Positions 43,420 to 51,908 of a stretch of DNA of 64,000 nt are shown here, piece by piece. The DNA lies in NCBI GenBank assembly GCA_020796225.1, contig CM036764.1, forward strand, positions 28,559,450 to 28,623,449, written 5' to 3'. Each line of letters starts with the position of its first letter. Positions within the stretch are counted from its first letter, which is position 1. The DNA comes from Arion vulgaris (taxonomy: Eukaryota; Mollusca; Gastropoda; Stylommatophora; Arionidae). Below the pieces are notes generated by a model. The model saw nothing but the letters and a program-made list of their open reading frames with translations. It made no database searches and was not told the origin of the DNA. Position numbers and translations under genes: made by a program.

Positions 43420-43560
43420 ACCTCTGAAGTCGGAGAAGACCCGCTTGTATGACGAGGAAACCAATAAAATGGTAAGCAGGCTTTCACGCAAAAATCAGCC
43501 AGAAGTGCCACACCAGGCGCCGTGGCTATGCCTGGATTCATAGCGGGCGAATGCAGAAGT
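43420..43560 (+). repeat. Short dispersed repeat family F, good copy
   Basis: CCTCTGAAGTCGGAGAAGAC, CTTGTATGACGAGGAAACCA, AGGCTTTCACGCAAAAATCA, AGAAGTGCCACACCAGGCGC and ATGCCTGGATTCATAGCGGG, ending in CGAATGCAGAAG. Confidence 0.8.
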
Positions 43561-43890
43561 TGGTATATAAAAGAATTAGAAATAATGCAATCAGAAGAAG
43601 ACTGGATGTGAAACCAGTCATGCAATCCATAAAAGAACAACAGATTAAATGGTTTGGACACCTGACAAGAATGCCCTGGTATCACCTACTACAGAGACCC
43701 ACACAGAAAAAGTATAACGAGTATAAAGCAAGAGGAAGATCCGCAAAAGATGGAGCGACGAACAACCTTATGAAAATGAATATCAGCTTACAAATTGTCT
43801 TTAAAAAAGCACACACTGGATCACTATATTTCTCCACCCCAACACATCTACCAGAATAAAGAAGTAAATGGTGGAAGAAAAGAAGAAGAT
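43561..43890 (+). mobile_element. LINE 3' fragment (family delta)
   Basis: The plus strand reads RIRNNAIRRRLDVKPVMQSI, KEQQIKWFGHLTRMPWYHLL and QRPTQKKYNEYKARGRSAKD then GATNNLMK. LINE reverse transcriptase C-terminus (KWFGHL.RMP, ARGR..KD), followed by a GAAGAAGA tail near 43880. 5' truncated. Confidence 0.82.
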
Positions 43891-44202
43891 ATAATAGAAT
43901 GACAGTGAATGTCTTCGTTCTGCTTCAAGTCTGTCTCCCGTTCCATTTCAGTCATTTCATTCACGCTTTCTATCCAAGGTGATATGGACAGTATAGGGAA
44001 GTATTCAAGCATTTCTTACCTCACCAAGTGCATCAACCAGACGTATAGAAGGACAGATAGATTTTAGAATAACAAACAGAAATATAGTGTGAAAGAATTA
44101 TAGCGGGATGCACAATGACAGACAGAACTCTGAACATATATTTTAAAAAATGGAAAGGAAATGTACTTAACAAATTTGTAAAACTATAATTCTAGTTACA
44201 GT

Positions 44203-44356
44203 CAGTGGCGGCTCGTCATTAAGGCCAGTGGGGCCGGCCCCACAAAACTAATGTGTATATATTATTTTCTAAATTAGAATATAACAACCCAAAAGCATGA
44301 TTTTTCCGAACATTTTTTCTGGTCCAACCAACAAAAATGATCACGAGCTGCCACTG
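44203..44356 (+). mobile_element. hAT-like MITE, 154 bp, with 8-bp target-site duplication
   Basis: The left end CAGTGGCGGCTCGTCATTAA and right end GATCACGAGCTGCCACTG are imperfect inverted repeats. Immediately outside both, GTTACAGT (44195-44202 and 44357-44364) is a perfect 8-bp TSD, the length made by hAT transposases. It is too short to encode a transposase. A diverged, interrupted relative lies at 31.58-32.01 kb. Confidence 0.87.
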
Positions 44357-44395
44357 GTTACAGTTATCAACTTTATCCATAGATTCACCCTTATG

Positions 44396-44796
44396 TTATC
44401 GAGACTCGCAAGGGGAGCAAAGAATAGTAATACTTCTTGGCTGAAATCGGATGCATGTGTCCTAAACGTGTATAAGTCTATGCGTTTTGGGGCCTACCAA
44501 ACCAATGTGCAACGTATCACGTTCTTGGCAAAGATCAAACATATCACAAAGAGTGATTACAACTGGTCGTAAAGAACGAACGCAAAGAAGAAGAAGCACT
44601 GCGACCTACAAGGCATGTCATTAGAGACGACTGAGCTCGCGGCCTAGGAAAGCTTCACTAGTAAATAAAAAGCGTCGCAGAAATCGGATGTGCTGGCCCA
44701 TTTGTCGGCGCATAACTGACACAACGTACAATCGCTCTTAGGCTCGGATCATATACAAATCACAACGAGTGGTCGATATAGAGCGTTGGAAGAAGA
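44396..44796 (+). mobile_element. SINE family B interrupted by a partial SINE A
   Basis: Begins GAGACTCGCAAGGGGAGCAA, AGAATAGTAATACT, breaks at about 44434, and resumes at 44597 with CACTGCGACCTACAAGGCAT. It continues through TAAATAAAAAGCGTCGCAG to an AGCGTTGGAAGAAGA end. The CCGGGG start is mutated. Confidence 0.85.
44434..44596 (+). mobile_element. SINE family A, 5' truncated, inside SINE B
   Basis: Starts at TTGGCTGAAATCGGATGCAT and runs through CCTAAACGTGTATAAGTC, GTGCAACGTATCACG and ATCACAAAGAGTGATTAC to a GAAGAAGAAG tail. The head domain is missing. A 5'-truncated SINE insertion fits target-primed reverse transcription. Confidence 0.85.
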
Positions 44797-44935
44797 TCCA
44801 TAAGTTAAGAAGAAATGTTCTCAAATGATTGTTAAACGGGTGTGTGCTTATGATGTAGTCTGTATCTTTGTATGATGTATTTATTCAGTTAATTGTATTA
44901 ACTTTATCTCAATGACACGTTTGCTTTGATTGATT

Positions 44936-45029
44936 TATTGGCCACCATCATTGCGCTTCGGTGAGTAACCATGTGTGTTTCGATCTCTTTCTTACGCAAG
45001 AATATCTCAGCCGCAATTCACGAGCTACC
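44936..45029 (-). mobile_element. SINE family C, 3' end, outer element of a nested cluster
   Basis: CACCATCATTGCGCTTCGGT, ACCATGTGTGTTTCGATCTC and AGCCGCAATTCACGAGCTAC are the reverse complement of family C's 3' end. Its continuation lies at 45557-45890. Confidence 0.85.
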
Positions 45030-45556
45030 TTCTTCTTCTTCTTCTTCTTTGCGTTCGTTCTTTGTGACCAATTTTAGTCACTCTTTGTGATGATATGTTT
45101 GATCTTTGCCAAGAACGTGTATACGTTTCATATTGGTTTGGTAGGCCCTAAGCGCATAAACTTCTACACGTTTAGGACATGTACAGTCGATTTCAGCCCT
45201 ACCTCCTTAGTTGCCTCTTACGACATGTGTCACCCGAGTGGTTACCGGGGTCCAAATTTGGGGTGTAAAGAATAGAACCACTGTTGCCTGCCACGCATGT
45301 CGTAAGAGACGACTAAGGAGGTTTGGATGAAGTCGGATGCACATGTCCTAAACGTGTAGAAGTCTATGCGTTTAGGGGCCTACCAAACCAATGTGCAACG
45401 TATACACGTTATTGGCAAAGATCAAACATATCACAAAGAGTGATTACAATTGGTCGTAAAGAACGAACGCAAAGAAGAAGAAGACGACATGGGTGGCAGG
45501 TAACAGTGGTTCTATTCTTTACACCCCAAATGTGGGCCCCGGTAACCACTCGGGCG
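45030..45556 (-). mobile_element. SINE family A (minus), split by a second family A copy
   Basis: Left part 45030-45227: (GAA)n tail, TTAGTCACTCTTTGTGATGA, GGCCCTAAGCGCATAAAC. Right part 45492-45556: GGTGGCAGGTAACAGTGGTT, CACCCCAAATGTGGGCCCCG and CCACTCGGGCG. ACGAGCTACC at 45020-45029 and ACGAGCTCCC at 45557-45566 form its 10-bp TSD (one mismatch). Confidence 0.9.
45228..45483 (+). mobile_element. SINE family A (plus), innermost insertion
   Basis: CACCCGAGTGGTTACCGGGG head to AAAGAAGAAGAAG tail. Its TSD ACGACATG (45220-45227 and 45484-45491) lies in the conserved TACGACATG of the host SINE, so it landed inside a relative in the opposite orientation. Confidence 0.92.
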
Positions 45557-45890
45557 ACGAGCTCCCTAACACCGGCGATTGTCTTGATGTAATTTAGAAG
45601 ATGGTGAACATATTTTGTCGGAATTGTATTTAATCTTCGTACTGAATGTTGCCCGGGCATCGGCTTTCCAGCCTACTCTTCTCGATGTTGAGCTGCCTAT
45701 TGTTCTTTACCTGCTCAACTTGAGCACAGGACCTACGTTTTATCATCCATTTTCGATAGGACTAGGAACTCGATCTCACCTACACTGAGATCAGGATCTC
45801 TGGAAAAAATATCCCAATGAGTCCTCGATTGAGCGAACCGAATACATTTGAAACGAGAGATCTAACCTCTACGACAGAGATTCGTTTTCT
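45557..45890 (-). mobile_element. SINE family C, head-side part of the outer element
   Basis: From the left: ACACCGGCGATTGTCTTGAT, GCCTACTCTTCTCGATGTTG, ACTTGAGCACAGGACCTAC, CTCGATCTCACCTACACTGA and the tRNA-like end ATTGAGCGAACCGAATACAT...CTAACCTCTACGACAGAG. Minus-strand GGTTCGCTCAATC is the B-box position and GTCGTAGAGGTTAG the A-box side. Confidence 0.87.
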
Positions 45891-46625
45891 TCTAAAATGT
45901 ATGTGTAACTATTCCTAATTCACATTCATATTGTCTCGAGAAAAAATGCTGTATATCCATCATAGGGAAGTAAATATTAGTCAAGGAAACAATTTTCTAG
46001 AAGTTTATTGCGGTACGAGTTCTAACCGAAGAATGTAATATATCTCACTGACAGTTAAAACGATTTGCTGCTGTAGAACCCAGAAATAGGTCAACGTACT
46101 CTGAAAAATTCCCAACACAGATCAGTAAGAATTGAAGAGTACATTCGTGTTTTCAAAATAGAAAAGTTAAGATTGATTGAAGAAAGCGCGCATCAATCTC
46201 GCGCAGTAGACTCAGACGTTGCGGGGCCTCTGATTCTACTACATTTTCTACTATATTTTCTATCTATCAATATTTGCAAAGTGTTGTCATGTAACAATAT
46301 ACTGTTTTGTATAAAAATAGTAATGGTACTGGCTTTCTTTTGACTGCGTTGTTGTTTATAATCTATGAGAACTTACGAGTTATGCCCTTTTTTGTCCTAT
46401 TGCAGACGGAATATAAAACATAGATTCCGTAATCAGGATTAACATATTTTTTTCTAAATATTTTATTTTCTATTCCTGTTGTGTTTTTCAGCGCTCATGG
46501 AATGCGTACAGTTCTGACAATTTTCCTCAAGTGCACCTCATATATAGTGTTTCTTTCGCCTCTGATATTTCTAAGCTCCATCGTTTGCTTGGGCGACCTT
46601 CAGCATTGAATCTATTGTATCTGAT
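45891..46625. other. No recognisable gene
   Basis: AT-rich DNA of about 730 bp; nothing recognised. Confidence 0.45.
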
Positions 46626-46629
46626 TAGT

Positions 46630-46985
46630 AGTGCTCGTTGTGCAGTGGCGTATTGTTGGACGGTAATCGTGTTACATGGACGAACCATTTCGTTTGATGT
46701 TTCTTAATATGCTCTAGCACTGATGTTGTTCCTACCAAGTCTCGTTTAGTAGTCTTGTTTTTGATCTTATCTCTGTTACTCCCACTATTTTCCTGTAAAT
46801 ATTTCATCTCTGTTGTAATTTTTATTTTTTCATCTGCTATAAGTGTCCAATTTTGAAAATGATATGACAACGTTGTTATGGCGATCGTATTGGTAAGGCT
46901 CTTTTTGTATGTAAATGTATGTTTGCAATTGGATATCGGTGTCATTTTACCCCATGATTTGGCTTGCTTTGTTGTATTTCGGTAT
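46630..46985 (-). mobile_element. LINE 3' fragment (family delta), diverged
   Basis: The minus strand reads FTYKKSLTNTIAITTLSYHF, NWTLIADEKIKITTEMKYLQ, KRDLVGTTSVLEHIKKHQTK and WFVHVTRLP. The KWFGHV.R motif is recognisable (WFVHVTRL). It is parallel to the 55.3-55.7 kb copy, which has TTEMKCLCRM and NNKLNGSAT at the same place. Confidence 0.7.
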
Positions 46986-47074
46986 TGATTATTCCATCTT
47001 CTGTTATCGAGCCTCCCAAATACGTGAAGTTGTTCACGTGTCCCAGCTGTTCTCTCTCTCTCTCTCTTTGCCTT

Positions 47075-48110
47075 TTACCCCGGGTTGGGGCATAGGCCCT
47101 CAACCAACTCATGCCAAGTCTTCCTATCTCTAGCTATCTCCTGCAGCTCCCTCCAGCTCTTCTTTATATTGTTGATCTCCGCCTCCAAATCTCGTCTCCA
47201 TGTATTTCTCGGCCTCTCCTTCTTTCGCTGTCCCTGCGGGTTCCAGGCAAGGACCCTTCTTGTTATATTTCCCTCCGACTTTCGCAAAGTGTGTCCTATC
47301 CAGCGCCAGCGTCTTTTTTAACCTGTTCGTTCACTGGAATCTGTCTTGTTCTCTCCATAAGTTCCTCATTTGTGACCCTATCATACCATCTTATTCCCTC
47401 TATTCTGCGCAGACACCAGTTGATGAATGTTTGCAATTTATGCGCTATTGTTTTAGTTGTTCTCCATGTTTCTGACCCATACAGTAGAACTGCTTTAACA
47501 TTAGAGTTAAATATCCGAATTTTTGTTCTAGATTTGATTTCTTTGGACTTCCAAATGTTTCCCAGTGCAATGAAAGCTCCTCTTGCCTTCTGTATTCTTA
47601 TTTTAACATCTCTATCTGTTCCACCCTCTTTGTCTACGTTGCTGCCCAAATATGTGTATGATTCTACCTCTTGAAATGGGATTTCCCAGGAGATCGAGTT
47701 GTTGTTTGCTTGGTTAATTCTCAATATCTTTGTCTTTCCCTTATGAATGTTCAGCCCTAGTTGCTGGGACCTTTGATTCAATGTGTTTAGCTTATCCTGC
47801 ATCTGATTTCGTGTATGTGACAGAAGGGCTATATCATCAGCGAAGTCCAGATCATCTAGTTGCTCTGTCAGAGTCCATTGGATTCCATTTCTGGTGTTAG
47901 TTACTGTGGTCTTCATAATCCAGTCTATTGTCAGTAAGAACAACAAAGGTGATAGAAGACATCCCTGACTCACTCCTGTTTCTATTCCGAAAGTATCTGT
48001 TAGTTTACCTTCATGAAGAACTCTACATTTCATATCTGTATATGTTGCTTTTATTAGGTTAATAATTTTCTGTGGGATTCCATAATGCCTCATTAATTTC
48101 CAAAGGGTTT
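47075..48110 (-). pseudogene. LINE reverse transcriptase catalytic and C-terminal region
   Basis: Minus strand: MRHYGIPQKIINLIKATYTD, GVSQGCLLSPLLFLLTIDWI, LDDLDFADDIALLSHTRNQ (ADD catalytic pair), GLNIHKGKTKILRIN, ESYTYLGSNVDKEGG, VLLYGSETWRTTKTIAHKLQ, CLRRIEGIRWYDRVTNEELM; after a shift near 47290, GNITRRVLAWNPQGQRKKER and KTWHELVEGLCPNPG end the protein. The order and motifs fit an RTE-like LINE. Only one or two frame breaks are seen, so the element is young. Confidence 0.92.
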
Positions 48111-48179
48111 TCCTATCAATACTGTCAAAAGCCTTCTCATAATCAACAAATCCGATATAAAGTGGGGATTTTCATTCAA

Positions 48180-49105
48180 TACTTTGCTCTATTATTATAC
48201 GTAATGTGGCTATCTGGTCAGCACAGGATCTATTTGGTCGGAAGCCTGCCTGTTCATCTCTTAGCTTTATATCGATGGCATCTCTCAGTCTCTCCAGGAT
48301 GACTCTGCTTAATATTTTCCCAGGTACTGACAACAGCATTATTCCCCTATAGTTTTCACACTTCTGAAGGTCCCTTTCTTTGGTAGCTTCACCAGGTATC
48401 CTTCTCTCCAGTTTTCTGGTATTTCTTCGGTCTCCCAGATTCTGCTAAATAATTTATACAGTATTTCTGTGGATGTGTTTATGTTGGCTTTAACTGCCTC
48501 CGCTGGAATACCATCTGGACCAGCCGCTTTTCCATCTTTTAAAAGTTTAATGGCTTTACTAATCTCCTCCTTGGATGGTTTCTCACAGTTGATGTCCAAG
48601 TCAATTTCTGCCGGTTGGATATCTGGGGGTTTGTAGGTGCTGGTCTGTTCAGGAGTTCCTTGAAGTATTCCACCCATCTTTCCATTTGGTCTCTAACATT
48701 AGTGATAGTTCCCCACTACTATTTTTGATCAACCCATTTGATGGTCTTTATTTTCCTGCTAGCTTTCTAGTGATATTGTAAAGATCCCTAAGGTTTCCTT
48801 TCCTGCAGCTACCTCTGCTTCTCTTGCTAGATCTTCTACGTATTGTCTTTTATCTAACTTTATTTGTTTCTTCACTTTCTTGCTAGCTTCTGTGTACTTT
48901 TCCTGGGCTATGGCTTTGGCAGTTCTAGTTTTGCTATTATTTAAATCTGCTTTCCTCTTTTTCCTTTCTTCTATTTCCTTGAGAGTTTCTGGAGTTATCC
49001 ATGCCTTATGATTCCGCTCCTTCTTTCCTAATACCTCTGTGCATGTTTCATTCCAAATATTTTTGGCTTGCTGCCAGCATTCTTCCGCACTCACCTCATC
49101 TTCTA
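48180..49105 (-). pseudogene. LINE linker and N-terminal reverse transcriptase
   Basis: Minus strand: EDEVSAEECWQQAKNIWNET, HKAWITPETLKEIEERKKRK and KYTEASKKVKKQIKLDKRQY (the linker after the endonuclease). Then KPSKEEISKAIKLLKDGKAA, GPDGIPAEAVKANINTSTEI and PENWREGYLVKLPKKG (reverse transcriptase motif 0-1), with breaks at about 48340 and 48700. DGIPAEA and W..G.(L/I).KLPKKG are typical of RTE-like elements. Confidence 0.88.
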
Positions 49106-49289
49106 ATTCCAGGTGCCAATTCTGGAGCTTTTCCTAGGTGAAAGGAAGATAATCTGCGGTGTAGACTCCTTACGGCTTTCTCTGCATCGCTTCATACCTC
49201 TTCTAGAAGAGCTTCCTTTCCTCTTGGTTGGCACAGTTTTTATTTTATTTTTATGTGACTTGTTCATGGTTGGTTGGATTTTGTGGCTA

Positions 49290-49416
49290 AAATTTTCTAC
49301 TGGATAGGGTAGCCAGCCCTACGCCAAATCCCACCTTAGTCGCCTCTTACGACATGCCTTGTAGGTCGCAGTGCTGCTACTCTTTGCTCCCCTTGCGAGC
49401 CCCGGCAGCACACGGG
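49290..49416 (-). promoter_or_regulatory. Structured 5' head of the LINE, shared with SINEs A and B
   Basis: The minus strand reads GTGCTGCCGGGGCTCGCAAG, then GGGAGCAAAGAGTAGCAGCA, CTGCGACCTACAAGGCATGT and CGTAAGAGGCGACTAAGG. GTGCTGC pairs perfectly with GCAGCAC; GCTC with GAGC; GTCG with CGAC. The same scaffold heads every family B SINE and, with different sequence in the helices, family A. The position at the extreme 5' end fits an internal promoter or a 5'-processing RNA; which of these is not decidable here. Confidence 0.7.
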
Positions 49417-49524
49417 CGTGTCCCAGCTGTTGGTTTGTTATAAAGATATTTGCTTTATTTTTCTTCTCTTGATATTGTCGCAACCTCGGGTTTTTTCAAC
49501 GCTAATTTGCAGAGAGAAAAAAAA

Positions 49525-49625
49525 AACAATTGACAGCTGAAAATCGATAGAGCAAACTGTAAAGTCGTTGTCTGTACAAAATATAAAAAAAATAATTAAT
49601 AATTTCTAAACAAATGTTTGCAAAT
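49525..49625 (+). mobile_element. SINE family C, short fragment
   Basis: CAATTGACAGCTGAAAATCG, AGAGCAAACTGTAAAGTCG and TAATTAATAATTTCTAAAC match the centre of family C (CATTGACAGCTCAAAATCG at 39.08 kb). Both ends are lost. Confidence 0.55.
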
Positions 49626-50318
49626 TAATAATATATTCACTATATTTTATGGTGGTAGTAGTAGAAACCAAGATGAGCAGGAAAACAACATTCCCAGAAA
49701 TATAATGTAATGAGACAAATAGGCAAAGAGCCCACAATGCTGATTGCTCCGTTACAACAGCAAAACAAATCACTCGTTATCACTGTTTGCCAGGCAGTAA
49801 AATTTGTACTTTCCATTATACAAGCTTTTTTTCTTCAAAAACTTACTTTCAAAACCCAAAGGTTTGCTTGACGCAGTGTTACAGTGGAGGACGTAACGGG
49901 ACGAAGTAAGCAGACCTCTTCTTCAAATTGAACTTTTTACTTCGTTAACGTGTATTAACATATGTACATACGAAGATTCTACCTGAGTAGAAGTTTCTAC
50001 AACACGGTGCATAGCACTACACGAATAGAGCTGTTGGAGTCTTCTGGTTCTGCAAGAAATCCAGGTACTCTTCCCTGTTCAAATATAGGAAAAATTGTGA
50101 AAACCCATAAATCCTGGGGTTCAACCAAAAACTCACCAAAATAATTCATACGAACATCGATATTTCACTCCCTTGAAATCCAACATGACATTTCACTTGT
50201 ATGTTTACGTAAACATGAAACAAAAAATCTTGCATGTGACAGTATGGTTGTACAGTTCTATTTGAAATATGTATAGTATAACACAAGGAAACAACAGCTT
50301 GGTGATTTTACAGTAGAA
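49626..50318. other. No recognisable gene
   Basis: AT-rich DNA of about 690 bp. Nothing recognised. Confidence 0.45.
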
Positions 50319-50569
50319 CTTCTTCTTTGAACGCTCCATATCGACCACTTGTTAACCACTATGTGTGATCTCTATGTGATCTGAGCCTAAGAGGATTGTA
50401 CGTTGTGCCAGTTATGCACCTACAAGTAGGCCAGCACATCCGATTTCTGCGACGCTTTTATTAACTAGGGTAGCTTCCCTAGGCCCCTACCTCAATCGCC
50501 TCTTACGACATGCCTTGTAGGTTGCAGTGGTACTTCTTTGCTTCCCTTGCACGCCCCGGCAACACAAGA
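50319..50569 (-). mobile_element. SINE family B
   Basis: Right end GTTGCCGGGGCGTGCAAGGG (minus strand), then AGAAGTACCACTGCAACC, CATGTCGTAAGAGGCGATTG, GGCCTACTTGTAGGTGCATA, and a CTTCTTCTTTG (GAA) left end. Confidence 0.9.
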
Positions 50570-50757
50570 ACCATTATCTCGGCCCGTCCTTAAGCAGGTG
50601 ATGACCATCCATAGACAGCAAATGAACGGGTTCGTAATTTCTCTCAATTTCTGCCAACAGTATTTCAATGCAGAAAGTTGTGCCGAAATTAAGTTATCAA
50701 AATATTAGAGTTTAGTTTTGCATATCGGACTTGTATTATTAGATAAATGGGGGACGG

Positions 50758-51016
50758 ATTAGCGTAATGCATAAGCATTCGCATATCCACTCGGACATAA
50801 GCATTCGCCTATCCACTCGGACATAAGTATTCGCCTATCCACTAGGACATATTCGCCTATCCACTCGGACATAAGCATTCGCCTATCCACTCGGACATAA
50901 GTATTCGCCTATCCACTCGGACATAAGTATTCGCATATCCACTCGGACATAAGCATTCGCCTATCCACTAGGACATATTCGCCTATCCACTCGGACATAA
51001 GAGTGTTGTGGGTTAA
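50758..51016 (+). repeat. 26-bp array inside a possible tRNA-like SINE head
   Basis: Nine units of CATTCGCCTATCCACTCGGA plus CATAAG, two of them shortened by three or four bases (CTAGGACATATTCGCC). The array is preceded by GGGGGACGGATTAGCGTAAT (TAGCGTAATGC is A-box-like) and followed by GTTGTGGGTTAAGTCCGTG (GGTTAAGTCC is B-box-like). If so, the D-arm to anticodon part of a tRNA-like head was amplified. This interpretation is weaker than the array itself. Confidence 0.8.
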
Positions 51017-51017
51017 G

Positions 51018-51346
51018 TCCGTGTGTTGCCATGGCACACAGGGGAGCAAAGAATAGTACCACTGCGACCTACAAGGCATGTCGTAAGAGGCGACTGAGGT
51101 ATGGGCCTAGGGGAAACTACCTAGTAAATAAAAGCGTCGCAAAATTCGGATGTGGGGTCCTGCTTGTAGGCGCATAACTGGCACAACGTACAATCGCTCA
51201 TAGAATCAGATCACATACAAATCAAACATAGTGGTTAACAAGTGGTCGATATGGAGCGTTCGATGAAGAAGCTCTTAGGCTCAGATCACATACAAATCAA
51301 ACATAGTGGTTAACAAGTGGTCGATATTGAGCGCTCAATGAAGAAA
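51018..51346 (+). mobile_element. SINE family B with doubled 3' end
   Basis: CCGTGTGTTGCCATGGCACA head, AATAGTACCACTGCGACC, CATGTCGTAAGAGGCGACTG, and a TTCGATGAAGAAG tail at 51270. The last 75 bases (CTCTTAGGCTCAGATCACAT to GAGCGCTCAATGAAGAAAG) then repeat once more (51271-51346). This tandem doubling may mark a template jump or a second truncated insertion. Confidence 0.9.
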
Positions 51347-51349
51347 GCA

Positions 51350-51728
51350 CTACCAGTATTAGTTAGTGCCAAGTTTCTTTCTGCTGGAAAATCATTGCCC
51401 TTTGGCAGGACTGTGCGGTATATTTTCTCAGTATGATGCAAGTCTTCGAAATAACGCCCTTAAATATTTTTCTTTAAAATAACCTTCAATTATGATTTTG
51501 ATTTCGCTGCTTTCATAAGATCGCCCCCTCTCTCTCTCTCTCCTTACGAATCCGCCTGCTTCTCTGTATCATAGCACGACCCTTCCCTTTGGTCCGTGGC
51601 TGCTTACTCGTTCCCTATAAAACTGGCTTAGATCGCTAGCTAACACTGTTGTCTTAGCTTCTCACTATCCACCACTGGTATGACTGCCCAATATCTACGG
51701 AAAGGAGAGAGATGCTCTATAAGTAAAT
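51350..51728. other. No recognisable gene
   Basis: Contains a TCTCTCTCTC tract near 51528. Nothing else recognised. Confidence 0.45.
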
Positions 51729-51729
51729 C

Positions 51730-51908
51730 AGCCTGTCCGTCTGCCCAGCGTGTTCGTAGCGCAGTTCAATTCCGCGGGATGGCAGAAAAAGCCACAGATT
51801 CCCCAGATTTACGGTGTTCGTGGCACCGAACTGAAGGATTACGATGTCCATGGCACCGAGCCGAAGAGCTGAAAAGCTCAAGTGCTTCTGGATCGGAAAA
51901 AAAAAAGT
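51730..51908 (+). mobile_element. SINE family D, promoter region shortened
   Basis: GCCTGTCCGTCTGCCCAGCG, GTTCGTAGCGCAGTTCAATT and CCGCGGGATGGCAG show that about 35 bases between the A-box-like and B-box-like parts are deleted. The rest (CCACAGATTCCCCAGATTTA, GATGTCCATGGCACCGAGCC, GAGCTGAAAAGCTC) is normal and ends in an A-rich run. Confidence 0.85.

Larger units (their letters stand above)
47052..49416 (-). mobile_element. RTE-like LINE with 15-bp TSDs and an internal deletion
   Basis: A 2.37-kb element bounded by perfect repeats CGTGTCCCAGCTGTT (47037-47051 and 49417-49431). Its 5' end (49416) starts GCCCGTGTGCTGCCGGGGCT, which is the SINE B head. A short frame begins at 49267 (MNKSHKNKIKTVPTKRKGSS, very basic) and reaches RIGTWN, the usual start of an RTE-like endonuclease, where it stops. 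Sequence then continues directly with LQNWHLELEDEVSAEECWQQ, normally found after the endonuclease. Reverse transcriptase and C-terminus follow. The 3' end is GGGTAAAAGGCAAAG plus (AG)n. Non-autonomous. Confidence 0.93.

Noticed and set aside
49290..49416. A confirmed HDV-like ribozyme at the LINE/SINE head
   Set aside because: The 7-bp first helix and the GTCG/CGAC hairpin followed by TAAGG are suggestive, but I could not find a consistent P2 helix across the families and the first helix starts about five bases inside the element. Kept only as a hypothesis.
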